The notes below the pieces were generated by a model. The model saw nothing but the letters and a program-made list of their open reading frames with translations. It made no database searches and had not been told where the DNA came from. Below are positions 1-11,690 of a stretch of DNA of 64,000 nt, one piece after another (the first letter of the stretch is position 1; each line of letters starts with the position of its first letter). A program made the translations under genes and the position numbers. The DNA is taken from the NCBI GenBank assembly GCA_032821775.1, contig JAVLRN010000004.1, positions 558,001-622,000 on the forward strand, given 5' to 3'. Source of the DNA: Sanguinoderma infundibulare (lineage: Eukaryota > Basidiomycota > Agaricomycetes > Polyporales > Polyporaceae).

Positions 1-1035
1 GCCCCCTTGTATTCCTAAGGTGAGTTTGTAAGTGCGAAGGAATGACGTAAAACGCTGAACGCTCAACGGACGAACAGCAACAGAACATACCTTCAACATC
101 TTGCCAATCCGGGTCCTAGTTTTTTGGAAGACCAACTTGACGTCACGCGCAACCGTGGATGGTGAGGGGAGGTAGTAGCCGGGCCGCCCGGTCTTCATCA
201 ACATCTCGAAGCCTGGGTCGGCGACGATGCGGAATGGCCGTGCGCTCTGGCAAACCCACTTTACGATCTCGAGCCTTGTCTCCTCACGCAAATGCTGACG
301 GTGACTGAACGTAATCTTCCCTGTTTTGCGCTCGAAGTGCGTGGTGATGGAGCCCGTCTCGAGCATCCCCTTGACAATCGTTTCGCAGGCCTCTTTGACA
401 CTCGCAGCCTCCTTCACGGCATCAATGGCCGGTTGGCCCCAGCAGCTGACAGCATGCTTGTGCAAGTTCTTGGTCGATGCGCGGTCACTGGTGTCGAGGA
501 AGCGGCGGATACGCATTTTGCAACCCTTCGCGGCGCACTCAAAGTTGTGCGAACGCCGGCCGTCGACATATTCGATGACTGGTGTGGGCTTGTAGAACGC
601 GTACACGGTACTTGTCCATTTCTCCATTGTCGTCGCTGTCCATTACTAACAGTTATTTCTCGGCCTCACATGACAGGCACATATTTACTTACCAAGCTCC
701 TCTTCTGAATCCATCTCCTCAACTTCCACCTCCTTCAATGCTTCCCCACCCTTCCTTCCCCTACCCGATGCCTTTTCAACGATCGCAAGGCCCTCCTTCT
801 CGAGCACAGCCGCCTCAGAGCTGCCCTGGGACTTCTTGGTGCGGGCGGTCATTTTTTCAGTTTGTTTGTTTGCCTTTGTGGCCGCTTTCGAGGTGGGGGT
901 GGTCTTTTTGTTTGGGGCAGCGGCGGAGGACTCAGACGCGTCAGCGGTGGTATTGGATGGGCGTGCGTGCACCTTCTTGGAGGGAGGCGACCTGGTGGCG
1001 GTCGCGGTCCCAGCGCATTTGCGGGATTGTGACAT
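1..1035 (-). CDS. hAT-family transposase, N-terminal part (runs off left edge)
   Basis: Exons read 1035-693, 635-91 and 14-1 (continuing beyond the window), with introns 692-636 and 90-15; the phases agree (343 + 545 nt = 296 codons). The basic, Ser/Thr-rich N-terminus (about residues 1-115) is followed by the block VYAFYKPTPVIEYVDGRRSH and a BED-like zinc finger, visible as C-x4-C then H-x4-C in ECAAKGC...HKHAVSC. After it comes the stretch with GSITTHFERK that in basidiomycete hAT transposases precedes the RNase-H-like catalytic core. That core and the C-terminal dimerisation domain lie outside the window, so activity cannot be judged. No lesion is seen in the visible part. The start at 1035 is the first ATG of the open frame. 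By family such proteins bind element ends and catalyse cut-and-paste transposition. Confidence 0.85.
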
Positions 1036-1339
1036 GATGGAAAGCAGAGGAAATGTTACGGGAGGAAGGGAAGTGAATGTCGTTGGTGATTGACGTCGAT
1101 TTGTGTATTTTGCAATGAAATCTGTGAATTTGTACTACTATCTATGGTACCCAGACGTTTTTGATGAGCTGTGGCTTGAAACTATACAGGAGGTTTGCAA
1201 AAACTGTATAGTTTTACCCTAAAAAGCAGATAGTTGTATCTATATGGCAATCGGATGAACACGAGGTACTCTAAAGTTGATATCAAAGTCCGCTCGGAGG
1301 GCGCCAACATTGCCAAACCCGGACGTCATATTTCGAAGG

Positions 1340-1490
1340 GCGTGGGCGCCTATGTCGGCGCCTGTACCCGCCGACCCGCGCCACGGGTACGGGTTTGCCC
1401 TCGGGTTGGCCAAGTCCGACCCGTACCCGTACCCGCGCTGAAAACCCGCGCTGACCCGCACGGGTTACCCGTACCCGTGCCACAGCCTAC
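1340..1490. repeat. hAT subterminal repeats
   Basis: Upstream of the hAT transposase ATG this stretch is filled with short ACCCG / CGGGT and GTACCCG / CGGGTAC motifs in both orientations, a pattern typical of hAT element ends where transposase binds several subterminal sites. The likely outer end lies near 1485-1490, next to CACAGCC. The opposite end of the element is beyond the window, so terminal inverted repeat and 8-bp target duplication cannot be checked. Confidence 0.6.
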
Positions 1491-1494
1491 GTCT

Positions 1495-3450
1495 GAGCGA
1501 TACGTATACTGACAAATGTATCATCTGCCCCCTGTCGGATTCGCATGGCACCGCGACACAGCATCGGAGCCTCAAATCCGAATCTTTTCCGGACGTCTCA
1601 GCGGTACACTGGTCATGCATGTCCTCGGAACGCCGTTGTCAGCATCCCGGTTCAAAAACGCCAAGCACTAAACGCCAATGTAGGCCCAGGGATCCATATG
1701 GGACCGAAATTTAATTACAACCGTCAAACGACGTGCGAAGGGAAGGAATCACGATCCAAACCACCACCGCCACACAGTGGTACCTAGCACAGTACACAGT
1801 CAGGGCTGTACACAAGATCAAGGAGTATAACGCCGGTCCGCCGTCCAATGTTGACCCCTCCGACGGATCAACACCTTGTGAAGGGCTCCATCAGCTGCGG
1901 AGAGAACGAGCAAGGCGGCGGATGTCAGTCTTCAGTGTGAACATCCACTCAAGCACGTCTCACTCCGCCCACAGCGAACAACGTTGCCAGACGAGTGAAG
2001 GCCTGGTCCAAGCCCTTTCAGGAGGGCTGAATCTCCAGCGCCTTCTTGGACACCGGGAAAGAAAAAGCGACTGGCAAATTGAGCTGTCTCCTTGCGCTCG
2101 ACTCTCACGCCGCCTTTCATCCGGCAGCATTCGATGGCTAACAAAATGAACAATACGCACTGTTTGTGGCCCATCCTTGCGTTCGCGAGATTACTCTTGC
2201 CCGCGCATGGACGCCGGCATCCGGGCCTTCAAACTCTTCCTTGAAGCATTGCCGGGATTTCTAAACAGTACGGATGACTGGACAAATGTCGATATGGACC
2301 AGGCGAGGATATCGTGGATGGCTCATGGGTTCCGAGTCGTCGGACAGTCCGAGTCGTGGTTCTTTCTGCGAGGGGATGTGAACTGGTCAGTCAGCCGCGA
2401 TGGCGAGGATTGGGAACGAGCGCAACATGACGTACTTACATATGTTGTAGCGTAAATCATTCGATTACCAACCGCCGGTAGGTATGATGGAGCGGAGGAA
2501 GTTGAAGAACGAGGCGGCGACTCCGAACGCATCAGCGGAGCTTGAATTGTGCTTGGTGTTATTTGCTCAGACGCGACTTCCGCCACAGACGTGTTGCGTG
2601 GGCGCCTCTGTTGCTTGCATCTAGCTGGCACGAATTCTAGAGATCGCATCTTTCCAAAGAACTCAGACGGCCACAGCTGTCGACACGAACGCAAGACTTA
2701 CTATATATGCAGCCGATAACCCGTGAGTGCGTCCTGTATATGGGAAATCGCTGCAATAAGGCGCGTAGTACCTCGTGAAATTTTACCGCGTAGACTTACT
2801 GACTCGCTGTTGCAAAACCAGATTCATGAAGCTCAGGAACTCGCACGGCGTGGCACGTACGACTGTGCCCCGTATGATCAAAGTCCTTTACAACGAAATG
2901 GCGGGGCTTCCTCCAAGGCTCCATCAAGAGGTCGAGTTACCGGTTCGTACTCATAGATTCCGTCACAGACAGGTTTTCCATGTCGTCAGCGGCGGTATTG
3001 ACCGTAGATACAAGCGGAATTGACTCACCAGATCCAGCCGTAGACCAATTGGATCGTCTCCGATGCAGATGGGTGTTATTGAATTCAGAGAGCGCGCTTT
3101 AAGCCAAGGTCAGCGTCAGCAGGTGTCAGCCCCGGATCCAGACTGTTCTTTCCCTCTCATTCAACCATGCAGATAGATGCGTCCTTTCCTGAAGCGCGAT
3201 CGCGAACGTAGCGCGGATGTGCAAGCTTGACGTGCGCCGCTCGCACATGCTGGCGAAGCGGGTCAGCTACAATCCGAAGTCGATGTCATGTCCGGGTCCC
3301 CTCCTCTTCGCTGCACAACACACATCAAGTTTCGGGAACCCTGCAATGAACCACGATACCGGGCCTACACGAACAAGACCCGATCCCTCACCTGAACGGT
3401 CGCCTCGATATTGCGCCTCCCTTCACCTTGTGTAGCTGCACCATGAAGTA
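1495..3450. other. Gene-poor stretch with a copy of a dispersed short repeat
   Basis: Only short overlapping ORFs occur and none looks conserved. Bases about 2528-2620 share a segment with about 63220-63290, including GGAGCTTGAATTGTGCTTGG and the following CCACAGACGTGT, so a fragment of the repeat seen at the right edge of the window lies here. Nothing else recognisable. Confidence 0.4.
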
Positions 3451-3466
3451 CTCACACCTTCAGAAT

Positions 3467-3801
3467 CTCGACCCTGCTCGATCGTCGTCCCCATCTGGTA
3501 CTGAAACCCTAAACTTTGGCACGACGTGAATAATCGTCCAGTAGTCCTCTGGGCGCGCCGGCGGGTCGAACCTCAGCAATTCCTGCACCTGTACCCTCAC
3601 GCTCGGAAGTCCGCACTTATCTCGGGCTATCCCCCAGATCACTTCAGCGAGGGGGTGACGCGACGAGGTGCACGCGCTCGAAGCGACTCTCGGGAGTTGG
3701 GATCCTCGCGAACGTCGTCGGCCTGCCGGGATTGATGCACAAGTCGACAAAGTGGAAACTGCCGCAGAGGTTGCGCTCGGTCGTGAGCTTGAGGCGGTCG
3801 T
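3467..3801 (-). pseudogene. Possible gene remnant, unknown
   Basis: Two minus-strand frames with protein-like composition adjoin. One begins MSMSVDDRLKLTTERN and contains FHFVDLCINPGRP. The other contains DKCGLPSVRVQVQELL and DPPARPEDYWTIIHV. They are in different frames and no convincing GT-AG intron joins them. I do not recognise the family. It may be a broken or mis-joined conserved gene divergent to the GMC oxidoreductase. Confidence 0.3.
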
Positions 3802-4034
3802 CGACGCTCATGGACATCCCGCGCGCGGTGAGGAATTAAGATGAGGTTAGGGCACTCCAGTGCGCGACTCCGTCCATCCGACTCAAGCCCGTCACCGCCA
3901 CACGCATACCACGTGATCATGAGAACTGACCAAGCTGGCCGCAGCGACGTCGCCAAACCATCAAGTGGTTCGTCATCTTCGTTCAGCTCTACCCCAGGAA
4001 TCTTTTTGAAATCGTGGGCCTCAGGAGTCTGTCC

Positions 4035-6115
4035 ATGCCCAGTGGGACGCCAGCGGTAAAGGTCGAGGATATCGGCGCACCCACGCCTATCGCATCAGCC
4101 GAGGCGTTGGACGCCTACACCTACGACTACATCATCGTCGGCGGTCGGTCTTCTCGTTGTCCTGCTCAGCGTATGAAGGTTTCTCTGACAGTCTCCTATT
4201 TTCAGGAGGGACAGCCGGATGCGTCCTCGCCTCGCGACTGAGCGAGGATCCGAGCGTCTCGGTCCTCGTCCTTGAAAGAGGACCAGTTGCGGAGACATGG
4301 ACTTCTCGCGTGCCCTTGATGTCCGGGAATCCGACGAGCAAGGATTTCATGGGAGTAGTGTGGTCCTCTGTTCCTCAGCCCAACGCAGACAATCGAGAGC
4401 TCCGGATCGTTCGCGGGGACGCACTCGGCGGCGCGACGCGGATTAATGGGATGCTCTACACACGAGGTTAGTCCCGTATCTCTGAACGCTGTCGTAATCA
4501 TCGAGCTGACCTTCGTACCAGGAACTCCGGGGGACTACAATCGATGGAAGGAGCTCGGCAATGCAGGCTGGGGCTACGACGACCTCGAGCCGTACTTCGT
4601 CAAATCTGAACAGTCTCGAACGCACACGGCCACGTACAGGGGCATGACTGGTCTATGGCAGAATATCAAAGGGGTCTCGGACGAATTCTTCACGACAGCG
4701 TTGTGAGTCTCGTTTGTTCAATGAGGATATGGCAACACTCTAAGCAGCGACAGTGCCGATCGTGCGCTTCAGGGAGCTGGCATAGAGCACGTTCAGGACT
4801 TCAACTCTCCCAGTGCTCCTGCCGCCTGCACCGGCTTCCTGGATCACACAAAGGACACCAGCTCGTACCGGCACTCGACAGATCGTGCTTTCCTCCCGCC
4901 GCACCTTGTTCACGAGCGAAACGCGCGCCTCAAGATATGCACTAACGCTCTGGTTACACGACTAGAGCTCGACAAATCCGGACACGGAGGCGTCCGCGCT
5001 ACTGGTGTCCACTTCGAGTCGTCGAATCCCGATGAAGGCGGACAGAAATATTTTGCGAAGGCAGAACGAGAAGTTATCTTGTGTGCTGGTGCTCTCGTGT
5101 CTCCGCAGATATTGATGCTTAGGTACGTGAGCCAGTCTCGTTTGGCGGCAGAGGTACATAGCTCACGTCTGTCATAGCGGCATTGGTCCGAAGGATCATT
5201 TGACTGACAAAGGCATCCCCGTTGTTTATGACATGCCTGCGGTCGGAGACCATCTCGTACGTACTCCGTCATGAGCTCGTTCAGTGGATCTGACGGGCGC
5301 TGCAGCAAGACCATGTCGGCGTTCCGCTTGGCTGGGAGGTCCCCGTCAAGGAGTCCCTCCACCACCTGCAGCACAGTCCAATCAAGGGGATCATCGAGCT
5401 CTTCAGATACCTTATCTGGGGCACCGGCCTCCTCTCGTTCTCCTTCCAGAACGTCTCCACCTTCTTCCCCACCCGTCTCCTCGACCCGGACACCCTGACG
5501 ATCGCGAAGGACGACCCGCGCAACCACGACACCGCCGACCCAGCGAACCGCCCCGACATCGAATTCATGCACATCCCAAACGACTGTGCGTGGGTCCTCA
5601 CGGGCCCCGGGCGGGGCGCGTTCAGCTACCTGCTCACCCTCATCCGCCCGCAGTCGCACGGGTCCGTCCGCCTCGTGTCGAGCGACCCGCGCACGCCGCC
5701 CGACGTCGATCTCGGATACTTCACGGACCCTGCGGACTTTGTGCCCATGCGCGCCGGGGTGCGGTTCGCTCTGCGCGTGGCCGAGGACGTCCGGAAGCAG
5801 GGGCACCCGCAGTTCACGGACCTGACGGTCCCGGAGAGCACGAGCGACGCGGACATCGACGAGTTCGTCAGGAAGCACGCGATTTCGTCCTACCACTTCA
5901 CGTCGACGTGCCGCATGGGTGCGGAGGTGTACGGGGATCGGCCGAGCGTCGTCGACACGGAGTTGAGGGTGCATGGCGTGCGGGGCTTGAGGGTGTGCGA
6001 CGCGTCAGTGTTTCCGGAGATCATCGGGTCGCACACGATGGCGCCGACGGTCATGGTAGCAGAGAAGTGCGCGGACGTGATCAAGGCTTCGCGCGGATCT
6101 GCGCGCGTTGGGTGA
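4035..6115 (+). CDS. GMC oxidoreductase (aryl-alcohol oxidase-like)
   Basis: Six exons, 4035-4143, 4206-4466, 4522-4702, 4748-5122, 5178-5256 and 5306-6115, sum to 605 codons in phase (604 aa). The Rossmann motif DYIIVGGGTAGC lies at about residues 30-42, split by the first intron. The GMC signatures follow (GDALGGATRINGMLYTRG; GAGALVSPQ-like LCAGALVSPQILMLSGIGP). The two catalytic-site histidines are in SYHFTSTCRMG and GSHTMAPTVM near the C-terminus. FAD-dependent enzymes of this family oxidise aryl or other alcohols to aldehydes with H2O2 release, feeding lignin-degrading peroxidases, or tailor secondary metabolites. No obvious signal peptide is present at the chosen ATG (MPSGTPAVKVED), which matches the usual short N-terminus of intracellular basidiomycete members. 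The first donor, GTCGGT, is weak. Substrate is unknown. Confidence 0.92.
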
Positions 6116-7269
6116 GGAGGCGTGGCATGTACTGTTATGACCTCTTATGCATTATCTTGTTACTGTATCCACTGACTCTAAGCCTTTGACTTTCTGGGAG
6201 TAGAGACACGTGTAGTTGTTTGTCCGTCGTTGCGACAGGACGTATGATATTGGAAGTAAACTGAGGAGGACAAGGCCTATGGACGTTCGAGGAATGAGAT
6301 CGCGGGATTGCAACTGCGGCCTCATGGTCGCCGATAAGACCAACCCCCAAACCGATATGCTGCGTGCCAGTATTAAAAATTCAATACAATACTACGAGAC
6401 CAATTGCGTACACACGACGCCTTTACACTTTTCACACAAAGCGCAACGGGAAGTTATGAACATTTTGGTCTGCAAACTGTCTTCCCGCAATCTCGACATG
6501 GCGCACGACATGTGCTTTTTGTGGGGGGGGCGTTGGCGTTACACCCAGGCCTGCGCGAGTCCAGTCGTCGATCAATGCTAAACTTCAGCAGTCTTAACTT
6601 ACTACATACTTCCGTCCATCCTGAGTCCGCACCTGCATTCGAACAGACCACTGGCAGGAAGAATGATGATGATAGACTCGGAGATTCGGGTTCTCAATTC
6701 AAGTAAACCTTGATCACGATTCACTGGTCGTTATGTGAGTAATGTCAGCACTAACTCTCTGTCGTAAATGTTCACGAAACACACTCACCGAGCACGGTGT
6801 ACTTGTCGAGAAAGCACGTAGGACCGCGGGCCGCTGTCAGTCGGTGCTGGCAATACCTGCCCTAAAGACACGCCGGAGGAACGGGCCGGAAGCACCTGCT
6901 CGTGTACGCAAACACCTTCCAACAACAAGCCTGTCTTCTGCAAGATACTAGTCCCCTCTTGCTCTTCGTTTACAGCTTCAGCTAGGCGGATTACTCTCGT
7001 CATGCAAATTCCCCGGGCTACGTCATCGTTTCAAATCCCAAGCGCTGGCACGTCGGCCAACTGGAATCCGTACGCTTGTCATTCTGTCTATATTTCCATA
7101 TGCGAGCGGCCGTCTGACCAAGTAAAGCACACATTCATTGCATCCTGCGCCGTAGATCCTCACACATATCACGCAGGGGCAAATGGCGTCACAGAGAAAT
7201 GCATTGCGAGTCGATACAGTAGGCAAGGTTCACAGTATCCGCCTTCAGACCAGACTCGATCCAAACGGC
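6116..7269. other. Intergenic, no gene recognised
   Basis: Between the convergent GMC and hydrophobin genes. A run of nine G at about 6523-6531 and only short non-conserved ORFs. Holds the 3' ends of both neighbours. Confidence 0.4.
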
Positions 7270-7665
7270 TCAAGGCGTTACAGTGACACAGTCGGTGTAC
7301 AACCCGGCGAGCTGCAAAGCCCCAGTGAGCCAGTACATCCACATGGGAGACAGGAAAGATGAAGACGGGACACTCACGATCTTATTCTGGCAGCACGCAA
7401 GCCGCTCGTTGCAGTCAGAGCCGGCGGCGATCCGGTCGCATCCTCTACCAGACCAGCTCGTCATGGACTGGACTCTCGAAAGGTGGTCGTCTACCTGGGT
7501 TGTAGAACGTGTCAGAACGCGCACACTATGCTCACGGGATAAAACGCCAACGAGATTTCCGCAGCACACCAGGGTGCCAGTCTTGCAGCTGCCACCATCG
7601 GGAGCGGCGACGGCAAGGAGGGGGAGCGCAAAAAAGATGGCAACAGCAGCAAAGCGAGCGAGCAT
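7270..7665 (-). CDS. Class I hydrophobin
   Basis: Three exons, 7665-7552, 7494-7378 and 7311-7270, give 90 aa; both introns (57 and 66 nt) are multiples of three, so the unspliced frame is also open. A hydrophobic signal peptide (MLARFAAVAIFFALPLLAVA) precedes all eight hydrophobin cysteines with spacing C-x6-CC-x21-C-x8-C-x5-CC-x11-C, which fits class I. Class I hydrophobins are secreted and self-assemble into rodlet films at hyphal and fruit-body surfaces. The protein is small for the class. A TATAAA element is found 115 bp upstream, with a 12-bp inverted repeat further up. Confidence 0.9.
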   Translation of the reverse strand: MLARFAAVAIFFALPLLAVAAPDGGSCKTGTLVCCGNLVGVLSREHSVRVLTRSTTQVDDHLSRVQSMTSWSGRGCDRIAAGSDCNERLACCQNKIVSVPSSSFLSPMWMYWLTGALQLAGLYTDCVTVTP

Positions 7666-7779
7666 GGTGAAAACGGTTGAAGGAGACGAGGGCTGCTGCG
7701 AGGGAGTGTTCGGATGGTGCTGGCGTGCGGGAGAAGAGCGACTGCGAGCTGACATCCCTTCTCCGTCCTCCAGGCGGGG

Positions 7780-7785
7780 TTTATA
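7780..7785 (-). promoter_or_regulatory. TATA box of hydrophobin gene
   Basis: TATAAA on the minus strand, 115 bp upstream of the hydrophobin ATG, a spacing normal for a highly expressed fungal gene. Confidence 0.6.
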
Positions 7786-7820
7786 GTCGAAGACGATGGC
7801 CTGTGCGTCGTTGTGAGCCG

Positions 7821-7859
7821 AGGGCTGACGATGGGGGGAGTCCCGCGATCGTCAGCCCT
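7821..7859. promoter_or_regulatory. 12-bp inverted repeat in hydrophobin promoter
   Basis: AGGGCTGACGAT (7821-7832) and its exact reverse complement (7848-7859) are separated by 15 bp, about 40 bp upstream of the TATA box. It could be a dimeric transcription-factor site or a transcript hairpin; function is inferred from position only. Confidence 0.45.
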
Positions 7860-8436
7860 TGAGTGGGAGGTTGACGGCTGGATCGAATCCAAAAGTTCAG
7901 TATAGGCGGTGCCGAGGACCGTCGTGTCGGGCGTCCAAGATGTCACGTGGCTATAGAAGGTGGTAGAACGTGGAGTACAGCACCAGAAGGAGGAAGTCTT
8001 CATAGCCGTAGGATGAGGAAGTCACTAGCACTTGGATGGAAACCGCGAAGACGGTCGAGGCCGGGTCGTGACAACACGGCGGTGTGTCGGCGGCGCAATG
8101 CAAAGGGATGCGTCCGTGCAGGGCGCACGGGGTAAGGCTCGCATCGTTTGTGGTGGGAAGAAAGGGGAGAACGAGAGCAGGAAGTTGGAAGTTGTTGGCT
8201 TTGTGGATCGCTAGGGCGAACAGGGCCCGCGACCGGGAGTGCGGGATTGATCTGGAAGGCAATCGAGCCATCGTGGGTGAGAAGAAGGACATGTCGGTCG
8301 TCCAGGAAGCAGAACATGCGGAGCTTAGAGTCGGAATCCTTGTATCGCTGGAGTTGGTGTCAGTAATCTTGCTCTTGTGGAAACAGCGAGGACGCTCAAC
8401 CCGAGCCGCTGGTTGTCGCGCGCCCTGCCTAGGGGG

Positions 8437-9350
8437 ACGTAAACGTACTGGATAGGCTTTCCTGCCGTGAGCGCTGGCAGCGCGGCCTGGATTTCGTCGG
8501 TGGAGAGCGCGCGGCGGTCGAGAATATGCGTCGCGCCAAGGGACTTGAGGTGCGCTTCGTGCGCGAGGGAGGAGGCGGTGATGATCGGCGAGAAGCCCTG
8601 CATGCGTGCGCATTGGATCGCTACTTGTAGTGTCGACGCGCGCAAGTGGGAGTTGGTGGAGGGAGTAGATGCGATGAGTCTTACGTACCGTACTGGCCGA
8701 CAGACGACGAACCCCCGAAGATGAGCAGGGCCTGGCCGGCGTACTTAGTCGCGCCGTCCTCCTCCCAGAGAGGCGTGAACCGAACCGAGTTCGCGCCATT
8801 CTCGTGAGCCCAGATGCCAGTCACGACCGTCGCGAGGGAGAGCGGGACGAACGCAGCTTGGTCGAAGGAGATGTTGTCGGGAATCTGGTACGTCGCGCAT
8901 CCAGCTCAAGTGTTAGTGTCCATTCAGGCAACCACCAGCTGGTATGACACGCACCTTTGCGACGTTGTTGGCCGGGCAAAGCGCAGTGTACTCCTGAAAC
9001 ATCGTGCGGAGGTTGTCCAACGCCGCCGTCAGAAGCCTGCACGATCACGTACAGTGAGAGGGAGATGTGGATGAGTTGCACAACTTGAATGCTACGTACA
9101 CCTTGTCGCCCTTGGTGACGTTCGTGACCTCGGTACTGACCTCCTCCACAATCCCCGTGCCATCAAGGCCGGTGATCAAGGGATACCCCGGGACGGCTGG
9201 GTCGCGATTGGCCTGGAAGTACGCGTCCAGCCAATGGACGGCGGCGGAGACGAGCTTCACGAGGACGTCAGTAGGACCTGGCTGGAGAACGGGCCAGTCG
9301 GTAAGGAGCTCGAATGGTTCCTTCAGCCACCTACTAACGTGCGCTCGCCG
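8437..9350 (-). pseudogene. Zinc-type MDR dehydrogenase / enoyl reductase-like, truncated
   Basis: Recognisable exons are about 9350-9100, 9036-8955, 8884-8689 and 8623-about 8437, with introns of 63, 70 and 65 nt in compatible phases. They encode the GroES-like part (PGPTDVLVKLVSAAVHWLDA, PLITGLDGTGIVEEV) and the NAD(P)-binding part (LLIFGGSSSVGQY, then SLGATHILDR) of a medium-chain reductase. No ATG opens the first exon and an in-frame stop lies just upstream. After KPIQYVY the conserved C-terminal third is missing. Downstream sequence (to about 7950) is open in unrelated frames, one with FCFLDDRHVLLLTHDGSIAF, reminiscent of F-box proteins but unproven. I call it a truncated, probably inactive gene. 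Confidence 0.7.
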
Positions 9351-9359
9351 AACCCCCAA

Positions 9360-10780
9360 CAGCAGCGGGAGGTCGCGTCGGCCGCGTCAGCAGCCTGCCG
9401 TCTCCACGTCGTATGTGTGCAGCTGTCTAAACGCCGAGGGGTCACGAAGGGGAGAAGAGATCTACGCGAGACCGCAGCGGCGAGCAGGGCAAGAGGGAGG
9501 AGAACCGAATTGAGATACGACACCGTCCTCTGCGACCACGAGATCTCGGGTGGAAGGAACGTCCAGATTGAGCCAGATTGGCGTACAAGCTGGTGTCGCC
9601 TCATGCGGCATTTATCGTATGTTTCCGCGCGGTTGGGCCGACCATTCCCGGTTTAGGCCTTCAGGGCCACTCCCAACTCCGAGGCACGTATCCTTGTGCA
9701 TACCTCCAAAATCTGAGATTGTGAGTCGTGTTCATGGGCCAAGGGCTCCAGATACCTATTTCTCAGCATAAACCACACGGGGATATCGGAGTATCCCGAA
9801 CCCGGAAGGGTTAGAGAGAGCAAACGTCCACGTTCGCGGTGCCCATTTGCTTGCCACTGAGACTCTCGACGAAGAGGCTGAAACGGTTCAGAAGTTCCGC
9901 CCTCGCTGGGGCCAACAGCGTCGAGAGACGCAAGCGGGGCATCCCCCTCCGCACAGATGGTGCCAAAAAGGAAGCCCGGCACAGATGACCCACTCACGAT
10001 GAGACCTTTGCTTCGCCTCCGTGCCTCTGCCTCTGTCCCAACCCGTCTTCAGGCCCGTTCCTGGTTGAGGAATAAGAACAGCGGGCTGTAAACGGGAGCA
10101 CGCCTAAGATGAACTTGAGTAGAAAGCGAGGCTATAAAGCAGCAAGTGCGGATATCATCTCCCCAGCATCCAGTATGCGCACGAAGGGTTGAAGTGTACG
10201 GTCGACATGGAGTAACACAGAGCGACCAGGGCGGAAGCGCCCGCGGCCCTAAACGCGTTATCCCGGACTCGTCCGAGAACAACGGAAAGAGTTCGCGCCC
10301 AAGGCTTAGCGCTTAACGTTAACCTCCAAGCTTTATGACACACACTCACTTAAACCCCACTCTCCTGTTTATCTTCAAATACCGCCTCAAGTCAACTGGC
10401 GAAAACCGCGCGACAGAGAGATATCACAACATACACTTTCAACATCGCGTTCCGTTCTGGATTGGGGAGTCCACCATGAAGTCGCGGAACTCGACATACA
10501 ATGTGCGTTCTATCTAAAACAATCTGCTCACACAGCCTTCACTGATCGCCCTGCCTGTCAACTATTGGATAGTCTGACTAGGGCTAGGGCTGATCCGTTC
10601 TGATTTTCTTCGATAGTCAATGCACGCTGATACTCGCTTTCCAGCGCATTAGCGCAAACCAGACGGCAGAGCTCGATTATCCCGCCAAGCAGCGTGTCGA
10701 AACCCCAGACCATTCCACTAAAATCACCACAATTGTAAGGTAGCCGGAGGGGAGAAAATGCCATAATTGCTGTCGAGCCG
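9360..10780. other. Intergenic, no gene recognised
   Basis: Only short, mutually overlapping ORFs without recognisable motifs. No tRNA, repeat or promoter could be identified with confidence. Confidence 0.35.
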
Positions 10781-11690
10781 CCGCCGGCCGGGGCCTGTGA
10801 TTTTGCCGCAAGTGCTGCCCGGCCGCTGTCAATTTTGTCCTCTATTCTGCCATGCGCCCGGTGGGCTTCAAAATCCAACGGTGGCCGTCTACCGTCCGTG
10901 TTTACTTTTAGATTGGATTTCTGCATACAGGTCATGGTGTACTCATTGATTCCACTTCCCTGTGTGAATGACCGGGGGTGCTATTAACGTGTAAACCATA
11001 GATGATCGCCGGCCGGTGGCGGATGGTGCCTACTAATGCCGTCCGGCCGGGCTGTGATAGTAGCTGCTGCTGCCGACCGGCCGGTTCAGCATGGTAGCTG
11101 CTGCCACCATCCGCGCGCAAACCCGTGGTAGCTGTGGCTACCATCCGGCCGGGGCATCATGGTCGCCGGTACTATCGTACGGCCGCTGCTCGCCCTCCCT
11201 TACACATATTCCAGTTTTTCCGTCGTTTCTTCCGCAGTCAGCACATGGTGGGTACATGCCACCCATCATGTCAATTCGGCACCTATGCACACCGGTTAAA
11301 CCTGGTGCCACCCGGCCGGTCAGCGCACATACCTACAAATGTATCCCGGCCCTTTGACACCTACTGTCCGACCGATGTGTGCTTGTCTTCTGGAGTCGTC
11401 GTCTGATGTCCGGCCGGTCGCCATCGGTCAGTGCGTGTACCATCCGGCCCCTCGAACATATGACTATGAACATCATCCGGCGGGAGTTTTGTTCGTTCTG
11501 CAGCTACCATCCAGCCCCGCGACAGTGTACAGGCATCGTTCTTCTCAGTCCGCCATACCTGAGGCATTCCCTCTGTGGTGGCCGGCCGCATGGCATTCCC
11601 CCCGACCGGTTCACCACGGCCGTACGGCATCAACACCCGCACCTGCTCACCGCCCGGTGCATGATGTATTCTCTAAGGTAACTATCCAAC
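10780..11690. repeat. Left CCGGCC-rich arm of transposon block
   Basis: Dense CCGGCC(GG) palindromes (for example near 10788, 11010, 11045, 11078, 11150, 11310, 11412 and 11580) with short direct repeats of the type GTAGCTG(C/T)TGCCACCATCC. The same motif density occurs in the right arm (31.3-35.0 kb) and in very little else of the window. I read this as the subterminal region of a large DNA transposon; the exact outer end could not be found by eye. Confidence 0.55.

Noticed and set aside
4910..5974. Minus-strand 354-codon ORF
   Set aside because: It is antisense to the GMC oxidoreductase, whose exons show clear motifs.
10558..10935. Minus-strand ORF with LLGGIIELCRLVC, considered a gene cut by the element
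   Set aside because: No matching remainder was found at the right end and no family was recognised.
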